A stretch of 64,000 nucleotides of DNA from Nicotiana tabacum (Eukaryota > Streptophyta > Magnoliopsida > Solanales > Solanaceae): assembly GCF_000715075.1 (NCBI RefSeq), contig NC_134082.1, positions 189,647,948 to 189,711,947 on the forward strand, in the 5' to 3' direction. Below are positions 1 through 11,390 of the stretch, in pieces. How positions within the stretch are numbered: position 1 is the stretch's first letter; each line of letters starts with the position of its first letter. Made by a program: the position numbers and the translations under genes. A model generated the notes under the pieces. The model had not been told where the DNA came from. It searched no databases and saw nothing but the letters and a program-made list of their open reading frames with translations.

Positions 1-519
1 TCTTACCAAACTCCACCACCTATTTACCAATCACCTCTACCTCCCATATAACAGCCTACCTCACCCAGATATTCCCAACCCGCACATATCTACCAAGCCT
101 ACAATACTCAACCCTCTCACTATTAATCACCTTCCACTCGCCAAAACATTCCTAGACCCCGACCAAATTTCGACCGCAGACCTCCCAAACAATATACCGC
201 CATTGCCGAACCAATTGACCAGCTGTATGAAAGGCTCAAAGCTGTTGGTCATGTCACCCCAATCCCCTCTATAACTCCTAAAAAACCTTCCCAATGGGTC
301 AATCCTAATAAATCCTGTGCATACCATTCCGGCATGAAAAGGCATACCATTGATGAATGCCGCTCTATGAAAGATAAAATCCAAGCACTGATTGATAACA
401 AGATTATTGTGGCAAAAGAGCCCGCTCCAAATGTCCGCAATAACCCTCTACCAGACCACATGGATGGAGGCGTTCACATGTTTGAAATAGATGACGACTG
501 GACCCCAAGGGGTCAATAG
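1..519 (+). pseudogene. gag: Element A gag C-terminal part with zinc knuckle
   Basis: Frame 1 reads through the window edge with two internal stops (49-51 and 124-126) and ends at a TAG at 517-519. The first third is rich in Pro, Gln and Tyr, as in the linker before a Tat gag nucleocapsid. Around 325-360 it encodes a knuckle-like C-x2-H-x5-H-x4-C pattern (CAYHSG, then HTIDEC). A helical stretch reading KDKIQALIDNKII follows. Gag packages element RNA into virus-like particles in the cytoplasm. The N-terminal capsid part is outside the window, and the stops mean no intact product. Confidence 0.75.
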
Positions 520-521
520 GT

Positions 522-1736
522 TTGATATCAGAAGGCAATGATCCAAAGAAACCAACAGTCACCCTTAATCCGATTGTAGTCCAGATTCAGCCTTCTGGGG
601 ACGCTGAGGTGAACATGTCCATACCACTTGAGTTTGAAACACCATCCTCTGCAAAGACGCCAACACCGATCGAGGACGAGTTTGGGTCCCCGACAAATGT
701 ACCTGAACCATTTGAAGTTATGGTCTTGCCTTCCAAGATACAGGCTCCGTTTGGAGTAAAGGTGCCCATTCCAGTAGCAATGTCGGCTATAACGCCATTC
801 CATACAAATGCATTACCTTGGGACTACACAACCGAGGCAAGAAGGAAATGGAAAGCCAAATCCGAAGAAGCAGTTGTGGCACAGGGTATGACAAGAACCA
901 GCAGAGTATACTCCCTGAAACATTTGGGTGAATCAAGCAAGCAGGCCTTTGGACAACCAACCATCACTGAAGCTGGGCCCGATGATCTCTGGAGAAAAAT
1001 ACGAGCAAAGAAGTACTCAGTCATCGACCAGTTGAACAAAACACCGGCACATATCTCTATCCTAGCTTTGCTACAAAGCTCCGATGCACATAGGAATGCC
1101 CTGTTGAAGGTGCTGAGTCAGGCATATGTACCGAGCAACATCACCTTAGGAGAAATAGCAAATATGGTAGGGCAGGTATTGGAGAGTCACAAGATCACTT
1201 TTCATGAAGATGAGTTGCCACTAGAAGGGTTAAGTCATAACAAGGCGCTACACATCAGTGTGCAATGCGAGGATTATTTCATCACCAGAATCCTGATTGA
1301 TGGTGGGTACAGCCTCAATATTTGTCCGTTGGTAACACTCAAAACATTGGGAAAGAGTCTACATGAGATCAAGGACGGGGCCATCAACGTCAAAGCTTTC
1401 GACGGTTCCTAAAGGTTCACTATTGGGGAAATTAGCTTGAGTTTGCAGATGAGGCCTACTTGGTTTGATGTTGAATTTCAAGTAATAGATGTGCCGATAT
1501 CTTACAACTTGCTGTTGGGACGACCGTGGATTCATGCCGCTGGGTCCGTAGCATTAACAATGTATCAAGCAGTGAAATTTGAGTGGAACCACCAAGAGGT
1601 GATCATTCACAGCGATGGTAGCAATCCTATATACAGTCGCCAAACTATCCCAGCTATTGGAGGAAGGAGAAAGATAGGCGGGGAAACCTATTACCACATC
1701 AAGCGAGTCACTTCCATTGACAAAGACAAATGGTGA
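522..1736 (+). pseudogene. Element A aspartic protease region
   Basis: One frame from 522 to 1736, interrupted only by a TAA at 1410-1412. No ATG begins it; it would be read as part of a gag-pol polyprotein. An acidic, Pro-rich linker comes first. The retropepsin-like part starts near 1240: hydrophobic strand, LIDGGYSLNICP (the Asp of the active-site loop is present in D-G-G form), and after the stop the hallmark LLGRPWIHAAG near 1513-1545. The role would be to cut the polyprotein. Some Tat copies carry variant residues after the catalytic Asp, so D-G-G alone does not prove inactivity. The stop does break it. Confidence 0.8.
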
Positions 1737-2257
1737 GACAACAAAATTGAAAGCATATTGAACTGGAGCAGATATGAACCTAGCAAGGGACTTGGCAAGA
1801 ACCTCCAAGGAATCACCAAGCTGATCAACTGAAGAAATATGGCACCACTTTCGGTCTGGGATACGAGTATACTTGGAAGGAATTAAACAACTGGTCGCCA
1901 CCATGGCGCGACCCTTACTATCCACTGGAGCAGCCGATACCCCATTTAGAACAAACTTTCCAGCCAACCGATGTTATATATGGGTTGGAAGAAGAGGAAG
2001 CACTGGCAGTAATGAGGAATTTATTCGTGGAAGATGATGACATGGATTGCTGTGTCATTTTCAAGGAGGATGTGGAGGAAGGCCCTTCTATACAAGATGT
2101 AAGCCGAGGAGCATGCCTCAACAATTGGACCATCAGAACCATCAGAGCCTGGAAAGCCTCAAGGTAGCAAGGCTGAACAAAGCATCATGCACTATCTTTT
2201 ATTTTTACTAGTTGACTTTCCTTTCACATTTTTGAATTTTCGGAATAAGATCTTCCA
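1737..2257 (+). pseudogene. Element A linker between protease and RT, degraded
   Basis: The stretch between the protease and RT frames. The protease frame stops at 1736. A different frame encodes an acidic segment at 1985-2167 (MEEEEALAVMRNLF, then an Asp/Glu run). In related Tat polyproteins this is a poorly conserved spacer, and I recognise no domain. The frame change relative to the protease implies at least one indel between about 1740 and 1985. 2170-2257 is AT-rich with no coding signal. Confidence 0.5.
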
Positions 2258-3520
2258 ATGTTCAAAACAGTTATGAAATTTATCAAAGCATTTCGGTTTC
2301 CTTACAAATCTTACTCTTATTATTTTCTCTCATTACTTTACTTATACAACATTACTATTACCTATCTTGATGAACCAATGGATGTGACATGCAACGAGGC
2401 AACGCAACAAACAGATACAGATTCAGAGGAAGATGACATACCGAAAGATATTGTTAAAGAAGTCGAGAATTTTGAGAACAGACCTAAGTCCAACCTGGAC
2501 GAGACCGAGATTGTTAACCTGGGAGATGCAGAAAATATCAAAGAAACTCGGATCAACGTTCATTTGTCACCGTTAGAGAAGAAGGAATACACAGAATTTC
2601 GAAGGGAATATGAAGACATATTCGCTTGGTCGTATGATGACATGACTGGTCTAAGTACATCTATTATGGCTCACAAACTGCCAACTGATTCGACATGTCC
2701 ACCGGTAAAGCATAAGCTCAGAAAGTTCAAGACTGACACGAGTTTGAAAATCAAGGAAGAAGTTACTAAGCAAGTCAAAGCTAAGGTTCTCAGGGTAGTA
2801 GAATATCCGACATGGTTAGCCAACATCGTGCCAGTGCCGAAGAAGGACGGGAAGGTCAGAGTCTGTGTCGACTATCGGGATCTCAACTGGGCTAGTCCAA
2901 AAGATGGCTTCCCCTTGCCAAACATACACATCCTGATTGACAATTGTGCCAAGCACGAGTTGCAGTCATTCGTGGATTATTTTGCTGGGTATCATCAGAT
3001 CTGGATGGATGAAGAAGACGTTGAGAAAACAACTTTCATTATGCCGTGGGGAATGTACTGTTACAAGATGATGCCGTTCGGGTTAAAGAATGCTGGGGCC
3101 ACCTACATGAGGGCCATGACTACCATTTTCCATGATATGATATATAAAGAGATCGAAGTGTATGTAGATGATGTCATCATAAAATCCAAGAAAGCCACTG
3201 ATCACATGGAAGATTTGAGGAGGTTCTTCAATAGACTAAGAAGGTACAACTTGAAGCTGAATCCCGCGAAATGTGCATTTGGGGTTCCTGTCGGAAAACT
3301 ACTTGGGTTCATTGTGAGTCGCCGAGGAATAGAACTGGATCCATCAAAGGTCAAAGCTATTCAAGAATTGCCACCGCCAAAGAACAAGAAAGAAGTAATG
3401 AGTTTGTTGGGGAGACTCAACTACATAAGCCAATTCATAGCTCAATCTACTGTCATCTGTGAGTCAATATTTAAGATGTTGAAGAAGGACGACGCTACCA
3501 AATGGACTGATGACTGCTAG
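2258..3520 (+). pseudogene. pol: Element A reverse transcriptase
   Basis: A 420-residue open stretch; the initial Met is only the first in frame after a low-complexity AT-rich segment, so the true polyprotein start is upstream. Residues 1-150 are an acidic linker. The RT fingers and palm run from about residue 160 to 400: VPVPKKDGKVRVCVDYRDLN, then FVDYFAGYHQI carrying the first catalytic Asp, PFGLKNAGATY, and YVDDVIIKSK with the catalytic Asp pair (about 3163-3192). The thumb reads LGFIVSRRGIELDPSKVKAI and ends with the connection LLGRLNYISQFI. It would copy element RNA into cDNA in the particle. The TAG at 3518-3520 is a single in-frame stop; the same frame continues into RNase H. Confidence 0.92.
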
Positions 3521-4432
3521 AGGGACTTCGACAGAATCAAGAAGTACCTGTCAACACCACCAGTTTTGGTCTCGCTCGAGCCGGGTAAACCTCTATTACA
3601 CTACCTTGCAGTGCTAGATGGAGCGTTTGGTTGTGTTCTTGGGCAACATGATGAAACGAGGAGGAAGGAGCAAGCCATATACTATCTTATCAAGAATTTC
3701 ACCCCTTATGAGGCCCGGTATTCTCTGTTAGAACACACCTATTGTGCTCTGACTTGGGTGGCTAAGATGTTGAGGTACTATTTCTGTGCCTATACCACAT
3801 ATCTCATATCAAGGATGGATCCATTGAAGTACATATTTCAGAAACCCATGCCCACTGGCAAGCTAGCCAAGTGGCAAATCCTGCTAAGTGAATTCGACAT
3901 TGTTTACATAACTCAGAAAGCAATCAAGGGACATGCTTTGGCAGATCATCCTGCCGAGAATCCCGTGGACGGAGAATACGAATCCTTAAAGAAGTATTTT
4001 CCTGATGAAGAGATATCATTCATAGGAGAAGACATTGCAGAATCCTATGACGGTTGGAGAATGTTTTTCGATGGAGCATCAAATTTCAAAGGAGTTTGCA
4101 TAGGAGCAGTCCTAGTGTCAGAAATCGGTCAACATTATTTGGTGTCTGCCAAACTCAGATTCCCTTGCACCAACAACATGGCTGAGTACAAGGCCTACAT
4201 CTTGGGACTCAATATGGCCATTGACATGAACATTCAAGTGTTGCTAGTGATCGGGGATTCAGACTTGCTTATACATCAGGTCCGAGAAGAATGAGGGACC
4301 AAGAACTCCAAGATACTCCCTTATCTGCATCACGTACATGAGTTGAGAAAGAGGTTCACAAAGATAGAGTTCTAGCATGTTTCCAGTGTCCAAAATGAGT
4401 TTGCCAATGCATTGGCTACCTTATCATCCATG
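3521..4432 (+). pseudogene. pol: Element A RNase H plus archaeal-type second RNase H
   Basis: Same frame as the RT. The first RNase H (about 3540-3960) shows LAVLDGAFGCVLGQHD, the Glu region LLEHTYCALTW and SRMDPLKYIF, with a tail KGHALADH. The second domain starts near 4050: WRMFFDGASN with the first acidic residue, NNMAEYKAYILGL with the Glu, and IGDSDLLIHQV with the Asp. It ends at NEFANALATL near 4420. Two RNase H domains in tandem are the accepted mark of the Tat lineage. Stops: TGA at 4292-4294 and TAG near 4372. Both lie in an otherwise continuous frame, consistent with point mutations rather than indels. Confidence 0.9.
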
Positions 4433-5781
4433 ATACAACATCCAGATAAGAATTTCATTGACCCTATTCTAGTAAAGATCTACGATCAACCAGCTTACTG
4501 TGCTCACGTCGAAGAAGAAGTGGATGGAAAACCTTGGTTTCATGATATCAAGGAATACTTGGTGAAAGGAGAATACTCAGAGCTCGTAAAGGCTATTCAG
4601 AAGCACACGCTTCAGAGGTTATCTAATAATTTCTTTCACAGCGGAGGAATCCTATACAAGAGGACTCCTGATTTGGGATTACTAAGGTGTGTCGATGCAA
4701 AGGAAGCATCTAAATTACTAGAAGAAATCCATGCTGGAACCTGCGGGCCACATATGAATGGCTTTGTCTTAGCCAAGAAGATACTCCGAGCAAGTTATTT
4801 TTGGATGACTATGGAAATGGACTACATCCAGTATGTCCGGGAGTGCCACCACTGTCAGATACATGCACATATGATAAATGTGACTCCAAACGAACTTAAT
4901 GCAACAAGCTCACCATGGCCATTCGCCGCTTGGGTAATGGATGTTATCAGACCAATCGAACCTACCGCATCAAATGGGCATAGGTTCATCCTAGTGGTAA
5001 TTGATTATTTCACCAAATGGGTTGAAGAAGCATCGTACAAGGAAGTGACTAAGAAAGTCGTAGCAGACTTTGTCCACAATCGTATTGTTTGTCAGTTTGG
5101 AATTCCAGAATCAATCATTACTGATAATGGTCCCAATCTCAACAATGACTTGATGAAAGCAATGTGTGAAACCTTCAGGATCAAACACAAGAATCTACAA
5201 CCTACAGACCTCAGATGAACGGAGCCGTAGAGGCCGCCAATAAGAATATCAAGTAGATACTAAGGAAAATAATAGAGAAGCATAAGCAGTGGCACGAGAA
5301 GTTATCACTTTCTTTATTGGGGTATCGCACCACATTCCGCACATCAACCGGGGCAACCCCCTATATGCTGGTTTACGGTACAAAGGCTTTTATTCCCACT
5401 AAGGTTGAAATTCCCTCATTAAGAATTATACAGGAAGTAAAGCTAGACGATGCAGAATGGGTGAAGAATCATTACGAGCAGCTAGATCTTATAGATGGAA
5501 AGAGAATGGATGTAGTTTTCCATGGTCAACTTTATCAGAAATGGATGTTGAGAGCCTTCAACAAAAGAGTCAAGCCGAGACAGTTCTCACCGGGGTAGCT
5601 GGTGTTAAAGAAAATCTTTCCAAATCAAGATGAAGACAAAGGGAAATTCTCTCCCAACTGGCAGGGTCCGTACATGGTTCACCGGGTTCTAACAGGGGGA
5701 GCCCTCATACTCACAAAAATGGACGGAGAAGTTTGGCCAAAGCCAATGAATTCAGACGCAATCAAGCGATACTATGTGTAA
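4433..5781 (+). pseudogene. pol: Element A integrase
   Basis: The HHCC zinc module is near 4725-4865 (EIHAGTCGPHMNG, then RECHHCQIHA). The core starts at AAWVMDVIRP with the first catalytic Asp, then IITDNGPN with the second. Then comes a one-base loss near 5192 that shifts the frame; the expected Glu segment (GAVEAANKN) is in frame 1 from 5209. That frame continues to 5781 with TAG stops at 5254 and 5596. It contains LGYRTTFRTSTGATPY and a C-terminal GPY-type segment (FSPNWQGPYMV) near 5655. No chromodomain follows, as expected for Tat elements. The end is the TAA at 5779-5781. Integrase would insert the cDNA; this copy cannot make it. Confidence 0.9.
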
Positions 5782-5810
5782 CCTTTATGCTTTCTTTTAT
5801 GATGTAATTT

Positions 5811-5854
5811 GAACTACGCCTGAAATGATTCCCGTTTAAGAGGGGATATGTAGG
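5811..5854 (+). other. Structured UTR motif, copy A1
   Basis: Begins GAACTACG and ends GATATGTAGG. Predicted outer stem CTACG with TGTAG (one G-U). Inner stem TTCCC with GGGGA around an 8-base loop. A short hairpin (TCCC-TAT-GGG) follows at once. Five related copies exist in the window (7563, 18043 minus, 57726, 59023, 60366). Confidence 0.6.
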
Positions 5855-5914
5855 TATCCCTATGGGTTCGATCAGAATTTAATAAAATTTCCATTTCCTA
5901 CGCTATTGGAAACT

Positions 5915-6045
5915 GGGGTAGAATTTTGAGGGGGACCCTCAAAAATTCTGAAGTTGATTCAAGCCATTCGCCGCAAGCAACCGTTAGAAGCAACATCCCA
6001 GTAAACTGGGGCAGAATTTTGAGGATGACCCTTAAAATTTCAGAG
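5915..6045 (+). repeat. Pair of GAATTTTGAGG hairpins, about 90 bp apart
   Basis: Near 5923-5948 AATTTTGAGGG pairs with CCCTCAAAAATT across a GGA loop. About 90 bases on, near 6013-6039, TTTTGAGG pairs with CCTTAAAA, one pair becoming G-U. Both follow ACTGGGG(T/C)AGAATTTT, so the unit is a direct repeat with a conserved stem. A related ACTGGGGCAGAAATTTT occurs in element H near 61662. Confidence 0.65.
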
Positions 6046-6508
6046 CAAGAGAAGTTGTAATGTCTTGAACCACGTCGCAGTCGTAGGTTCTTCTAAGGAA
6101 AACTATTCTCGATTATGTATTTATGTTATATTTTTTACTAAATCATCCATGTCTGTTACCAAAGTTTCTTTGTTTAGCAACGCTACCCTAATGATACGCG
6201 CAGTATCGTCAGAACAAAGCCGAGCAGGTCAAACAGAGCCAGCAGGAATACGAATTAATCTCCCCCCTTTTACAAAACTCACGATTTTATTTGGATGCAA
6301 GCACTTGAGTTGCAAAATCATCAAAGATATTGTACACTCATGAGACTCACATTGCTCGGAAATACTACGCTCAGAACCATTGCACTTACTCATAGCTGCT
6401 ATCCGCACGCAGTGTCCCCAGTAGGCACAGTATCCCCAGCAGTCACAATGTCGTAATACGCTATCAGCTAAGAAAACTCTATTGCCATTTGCCATTTTAC
6501 TTCTTGCA

Positions 6509-6926
6509 TAAGGCTACCATTCTGCCTTTCGAGGTTAAGCTCTACCTCTATCTGCATTCTCTGCATTACATAAGACTACCATTCTGCCTTCCGAGACTAA
6601 GCTCTATCTCCATCTGCATTCTCTGCATTGCATAAGGCTACCATTTTGCCTTCCGAGGTTAAGATCTACCTCCATCTGCATTTTAATTCCTGCATAAGGC
6701 TACTATTCTGCCTTCCGAGACTAAGCTCTGTCTCTATCTGCATTTCTACATTGCATAAGGATACCATTCTGCCTTCCGAGATTAAGCTCTACCCCCATCT
6801 GCATTCTCTACATTGCATAAGGCTACCATTCTACCTTCCGAGGTTAAGCTCTACCTCTATTTGCATTCTATGCATTGCATAAGGCTACTAATCTGCCTTC
6901 CGAGACTAAGCTCTGTCTCCATCTCA
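6509..6926 (+). repeat. 62-bp minisatellite in element A 3' UTR, about 7 copies
   Basis: Units start CATAAGGCTACCATTCTGCC at 6509, 6571, 6633, 6695, 6756, 6818 and 6880, a spacing of 61-62 bp. Units carrying GAGGTTAAG and units carrying GAGACTAAG roughly alternate, suggesting growth by dimers. Confidence 0.9.
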
Positions 6927-7122
6927 CATGGCTGAAAGATCGCCACCCTCATTTACTTTTTGCATGGCTGAAAGATCGCCACCCTCATTTACTTCTTGCA
7001 TGGCTGAAAGATCACCACCTTCATTTACTTCTTGCATGGCTGAAAGATCACCACCTCATTTACATTTGCATGGTTGAAAGTTGGCCACCCTACTACATCT
7101 CATGGGCTGAAAGATCGCCAAA
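6927..7122 (+). repeat. 36-bp minisatellite in element A 3' UTR
   Basis: Units start CATGGCTGAAAGATCGCCAC at 6927, 6963, 6999, 7035, 7069 and a degenerate one at 7101. The first three spacings are exactly 36 bp. The array abuts the 62-bp array directly but shares no obvious sequence with it. Confidence 0.9.
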
Positions 7123-7562
7123 TTATCCGAGGGTATCATCGTTCAGAGGCACCATTTGCATAGCACGAGAACACCATGCCATGGCACGAGGATCCCTTTA
7201 AACTTTTGCATATCATTATTCAAAGGCATCATGGTTCGGAGGCATCATCCTCATAGCCGGAGAGCATCATTTCATGGCCTACGAATCCTTTATTATACGC
7301 TTCATGACCCATGACATCATGGTCCAAGGACGTCATCCTAACCGTCCAAAGACAGCATTCATGGTCCAACAGGAACTTGCATCATGTTTAAATTTATGCA
7401 CAATATACACTTGTATTGCTTATTTGCAGGTAAACCGGCAAGCAACGACCGTCTCAGCATGAGCAACCCCGCTCCAGTTCCCACAGCTCTACCATCCATC
7501 CCAACCCGAATATCTCGTCCGTTCTTGAGAAATCTCCATCGGCATATTCCGCCGACGAATCC

Positions 7563-7612
7563 TGAACTACATATGGCTTGATTCCTGTAAGACCAGGGAT
7601 ATGTAGGAAGCT
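7563..7612 (+). other. Structured UTR motif, copy A2
   Basis: Starts TGAACTACAT and ends ATATGTAGGAAG. The outer stem is CTACAT with ATGTAG; compared with the CTACG/CGTAG copies both sides have changed together. The inner stem is CCTG with CAGG. It lies about 100 bases upstream of the polypurine tract. Confidence 0.6.
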
Positions 7613-7706
7613 CAGGAACCAGAGCACGGTCAACCTCTTTAAACCATTTCGTTTGGTCAAATTGGCCATCACATCTTTACCCGACACTCTTTCATCCTTC
7701 CTAGAT

Positions 7707-7719
7707 AAAGAGGGGCAGC
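7707..7719 (+). promoter_or_regulatory. Polypurine tract of element A
   Basis: AAAGAGGGGCAGC lies directly before the LTR start TGTTGATACCC. It is the primer site for plus-strand DNA synthesis. The same tract is found on the minus strand in element B (17935-17947). Confidence 0.85.
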
Positions 7720-9947
7720 TGTTGATACCCAATTTTTTTCTATGCATTTTATATATGCAAAATACTTTCAAAATAACATATATAAGTATGCTCAAGTGTT
7801 TTAGTATTTTCCTAATTTTTAAAAGATTTTTTAAATCAATTTATTGCCCATTTTCAATACAAAAAGTAATAGTTATTCCCAAAATCATCATTTTGGTGAA
7901 TAACTTATTTTATTCTCACATTTATACCAAAATATAGCTAACGTAACTTTTACACATTTTTACAAATTTATTTAGTATTTGAAAGCTAAATTGCATATGA
8001 TTGCAATTTTAGCCTATCTTAATATTTTATTACGTTTATAATTACAAAATTGATTATAGTATTTTTAATTTAATATTTATACATTATTAATTAATTTAGT
8101 ACTTTAATTTGTTTTCAAAAATTATTTTACTATTTTTATAAAATAAAAGGGAAAAGTAGTTATTTAAACACTAGCCCTATTTCATTTCAATTATAGCCTA
8201 AAATCAGCCCCAATTAACCCCAATTTCAAATTCAAACGGTCCAGCCCAATTCCTAAAATGACCCGCCCCTAACCCGCTTATCCAACCCACCCGGTTTCCC
8301 CTTTTGATCCAGGTCGTTGATCATTTCGATCAACGACTAGAATTTCCCCTTTCCTTTTTAATTCTCGAACACCCCCAACCCTATCCCATTTCACACCAAC
8401 CGTCGCCTCTGAATCCTCTCATCTCTCAAACTCTCTCAAAGGTTCATGAAACCCTAATCATCTTCTACTATCTTCTACCTTCAGCTCACCGGAATCCATG
8501 GCTTCTCAGGCCATGGATGGCTTAACTCATCTCCATCTGCTCTTAAACACTTGGTGTTCGAAGTTTCGAGGTCTGACCTCAATGGTGTCCATTTAGATCC
8601 TCTCTAATTCGAGGTTCTATGGCCTCTCCGGCCTTGCTCCGGCATATCCAAGCATTATGAGCCTATTTCTGACTTATCTGACTCAGATCAGACCCTTTCT
8701 AAGCCTTTCTCGCTTCAGGGTTCCTCTGAAACCCTATCTATTCGAGGTTTTCTCTACTTGTTTTCTTAAATCTGTTCTATATCTGTGTTCTACTTGAGTT
8801 TTTAAATGTTTTTCCTAATTTTTCTTTCAAAAATCACTTCTTTCCGATTTAGGGTTTTTTCTGAAAAGCTTAAAATGTTTCTCTGACTTTTCTTCTTATT
8901 TTCTTTGTGTATATTTGTTTATACTATGTTCTGATGTTTTCTTTTCTACCACACATGTTCTTCTACTGTGTTCTTATGTTTTCCTTTATCATGCATGTTC
9001 TTCTGTGCTTTGTTTTTCTACTGTGTTTTGTACCATGCTCGCATGTTTATCTTGCTATATCCTCCTATATGATCTTTTGCTATGATTATCTGGTATTTTT
9101 GTATTCTTCTACTATATGTATTTCCTACTGAGTTCTTAAGTTTTGTTTTCCTTCTACTGAACTCTATTTAAGTCCCTTCTAAAAGGTTTTCTTAAACACG
9201 TTTCTTCTACTCTCGTGACTATTCTCTCATTACGCTCCTATGCTTTTTTGCTTCAAATATTATTTGTATATGCTTGTCTTCTCATGAGATTCTGAAAGGA
9301 AATCTCTGATTCTGTTGCCTCCTCATTTGACTCGAGTCAGAAACCCTAGAATTTGGGGGTTTCCTCCGAGTTTGGTCATATGATCAAACTAGGGTTCTGT
9401 TTGAGGACCCTTGACTCTTTCATACTTATTTCTGGGTTTATGAACTAAGTGTGAACTTCTTTTGTTTGCACACAATTCTGATTCTCCTACACTAGACTCT
9501 TCTGAATAGCATGACAAATTTCTTCATGTTTAACGTGTCTGTATGATTTTATATATGAGGAATCTTTCTTCAGAATAGTTTTCCAACTTGTGATTGATTC
9601 AGAATTCCTTTTAATAAGTCTATTTGATTGGAACTGATTTTCCTTAAGTTGAAATCTTTCCCATTTTTCGGACTTGGGTCTTTCATACAAAATCTTCTAT
9701 TTTCAATTTTTCTTGGTTGTTAACTGATTTCCTTTCCTTATTTGCACAAACTGTGTGCTGTCAAGACCCTGTCCTTAAATAGACCTTTATGTATTTACCC
9801 CTTTTATGCTGATTTGAAAAAGTGTTTGATTAATCCATTTCCTTAATTAGTTTTGCCCGTTGAAATCAGAATCCCTTAATTAGGGGGAAATCTTGTGTAA
9901 TTGGTTTTCAAACTATTTTCTTACCTATTTCTGCTTGCTTTCTACAC

Positions 9948-9955
9948 TATAAAAG
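9948..9955 (+). promoter_or_regulatory. TATA box in element A LTR
   Basis: TATAAAAG in the sequence CACTATAAAAGGGCAT, about 2.2 kb into the LTR. The downstream stretch is pyrimidine-rich and AC-rich, as expected for a transcription start region. Element B has TATAAATA at a comparable place. Confidence 0.6.
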
Positions 9956-10904
9956 GGCATGACCCTTCTGCACTTTAACACACCTTCAGTTCAACACTTT
10001 TACACTTCATACTTCACCCTTACAATCTCATGATTCTTTTCTAAGATCATAGCATTCTGACTGCCTGCTTGCACTTTGGCTTTTCAAGACTACTGCTTTC
10101 TTTCACTTATTTCTTTGAGACTGGTATGTTCTAGTTTTAGCTTCAGCATCATCCCAATGTTTTCACTTATAGACTTTACATCCATGTCTACTTTACTATC
10201 TATATTGAGTTGAATATTTAATTAGCATGCTAATTTCTTTTACTTGTTTCTGCTATGAATCCCTGTACCCCTATTCCCCTCTATGTGATTTGAGTTGTAG
10301 TTCATGACATGACAATATGCAAGTTATTGTTCATGTCTGGACTTGATCCCTTAGAGGATCCTGACTCCCAAAACAATGTGTTCTAACAGGCTTGTGGGGT
10401 GTGCCAGCACTTCCCATTGCTAGGTATGCCCACTAGCCTATCCCTGTTTCCCTACCACTTCCCCTTTCCCCTTTTCAAACTCTAAACTTACACTTACTCT
10501 TATCTTCTAAGCTCTGCCCCCTCCTATAAGCCTTGCCTTGGGACCTTGAGTTCTCTCTGAACTTGGATTCTTGAGGGCTGACCCTTCCATATTGCACTAT
10601 GTTCTTAATCCTTTTTGTGTTTGGGTGTGAGCACTGCCCGAAGTCCATTTGAGTCTCTTAGGGAACTCTGACACGTCCAAATAAGAGAAAGGCTTGGGAT
10701 CCTGATCTTTGGAGTTGGTTCATCTCATATTTCAGACCTGGAGTCTGAATTAGGCTCCCCTTGGTTGTACTTTAATTTTTGATGTAATTTTGCTTTTCTT
10801 ATTCATTCTGGGCTATAATAATTTGTAATAACTATTGGGGCTGTTAGTGAAAAAGGAAGGGTCAATCGTGCATGCAAAGGGGTAGATACCATGTTCATAA
10901 GGGA

Positions 10905-11390
10905 TTACTATACTTCTGCATTCACTTATCCTGCTTTCAGATTTTGCTTCTGCATTTCATATAGATACCATGCCTATAGGTTTCTGCACTTTTTAATTAC
11001 ATAGAGACCATGTCTATAGGCTTCTGCACTTTTGCATTATATAGTGACTATGTCTTTAGGTTTCTGCAATTCTGCATTATCATATAGATAATATGCCTAC
11101 AGGACTTCCTGCATTTTGCACCTGCATCTGTCACTAGGCAAATGAGTTTATAGGCTTAGACAATCGACTGCATATAGATGACCTGCCTATAGGATTCCTG
11201 TACGCCAATGATAGTGTTTTAAATTAACAATGCCTAGAAAATATGCCTATAGGAACTATCAACCAAATCTGAATCGCCTCGCTCATTTTAAGTTTAATCT
11301 GCAGAACTTGGAAAAAAACTGGCAACCTTCTTGTAATTTGTTTATCGTTTTATTTCTGAAACTAATAGATATCATGCCTATAGGTTTCAC
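10905..11390 (+). repeat. Interspersed GCCTATAGG motif repeats in element A LTR
   Basis: The phrase ATAGATACCATGCCTATAGG recurs about eight times with variation (near 10967, 11003, 11042, 11083, 11171, 11236, 11367), at roughly 40-90 bp spacing and separated by TTCTGCA-rich spacers. The reverse complement appears several times in the B LTR (about 14310-14840). Confidence 0.75.

Larger units (their letters stand above)
5782..7719 (+). other. Element A long 3' UTR
   Basis: Non-coding stretch of 1.9 kb between integrase and the 3' LTR. It holds, in order: a structured motif (5811-5854), two perfect or near-perfect hairpins (5920-6045), about 460 bases without recognisable structure (6046-6508), a 62-bp minisatellite, a 36-bp minisatellite, about 440 bases with direct repeats such as CATCAT and GGCATCAT (7123-7562), a second copy of the structured motif (7563-7612) and the polypurine tract. 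Hypervariable repeat-bearing 3' UTRs are known in Tat/Ogre elements. Confidence 0.85.

Noticed and set aside
1554..1967. 137-residue minus-strand ORF over the element A protease
   Set aside because: Shadow of the plus-strand protease, which has recognised motifs.
8304..9131. Small ORFs rich in Phe/Leu in LTR A
   Set aside because: Pyrimidine-rich LTR sequence; no conserved protein, no matching ORF in sister LTR B.
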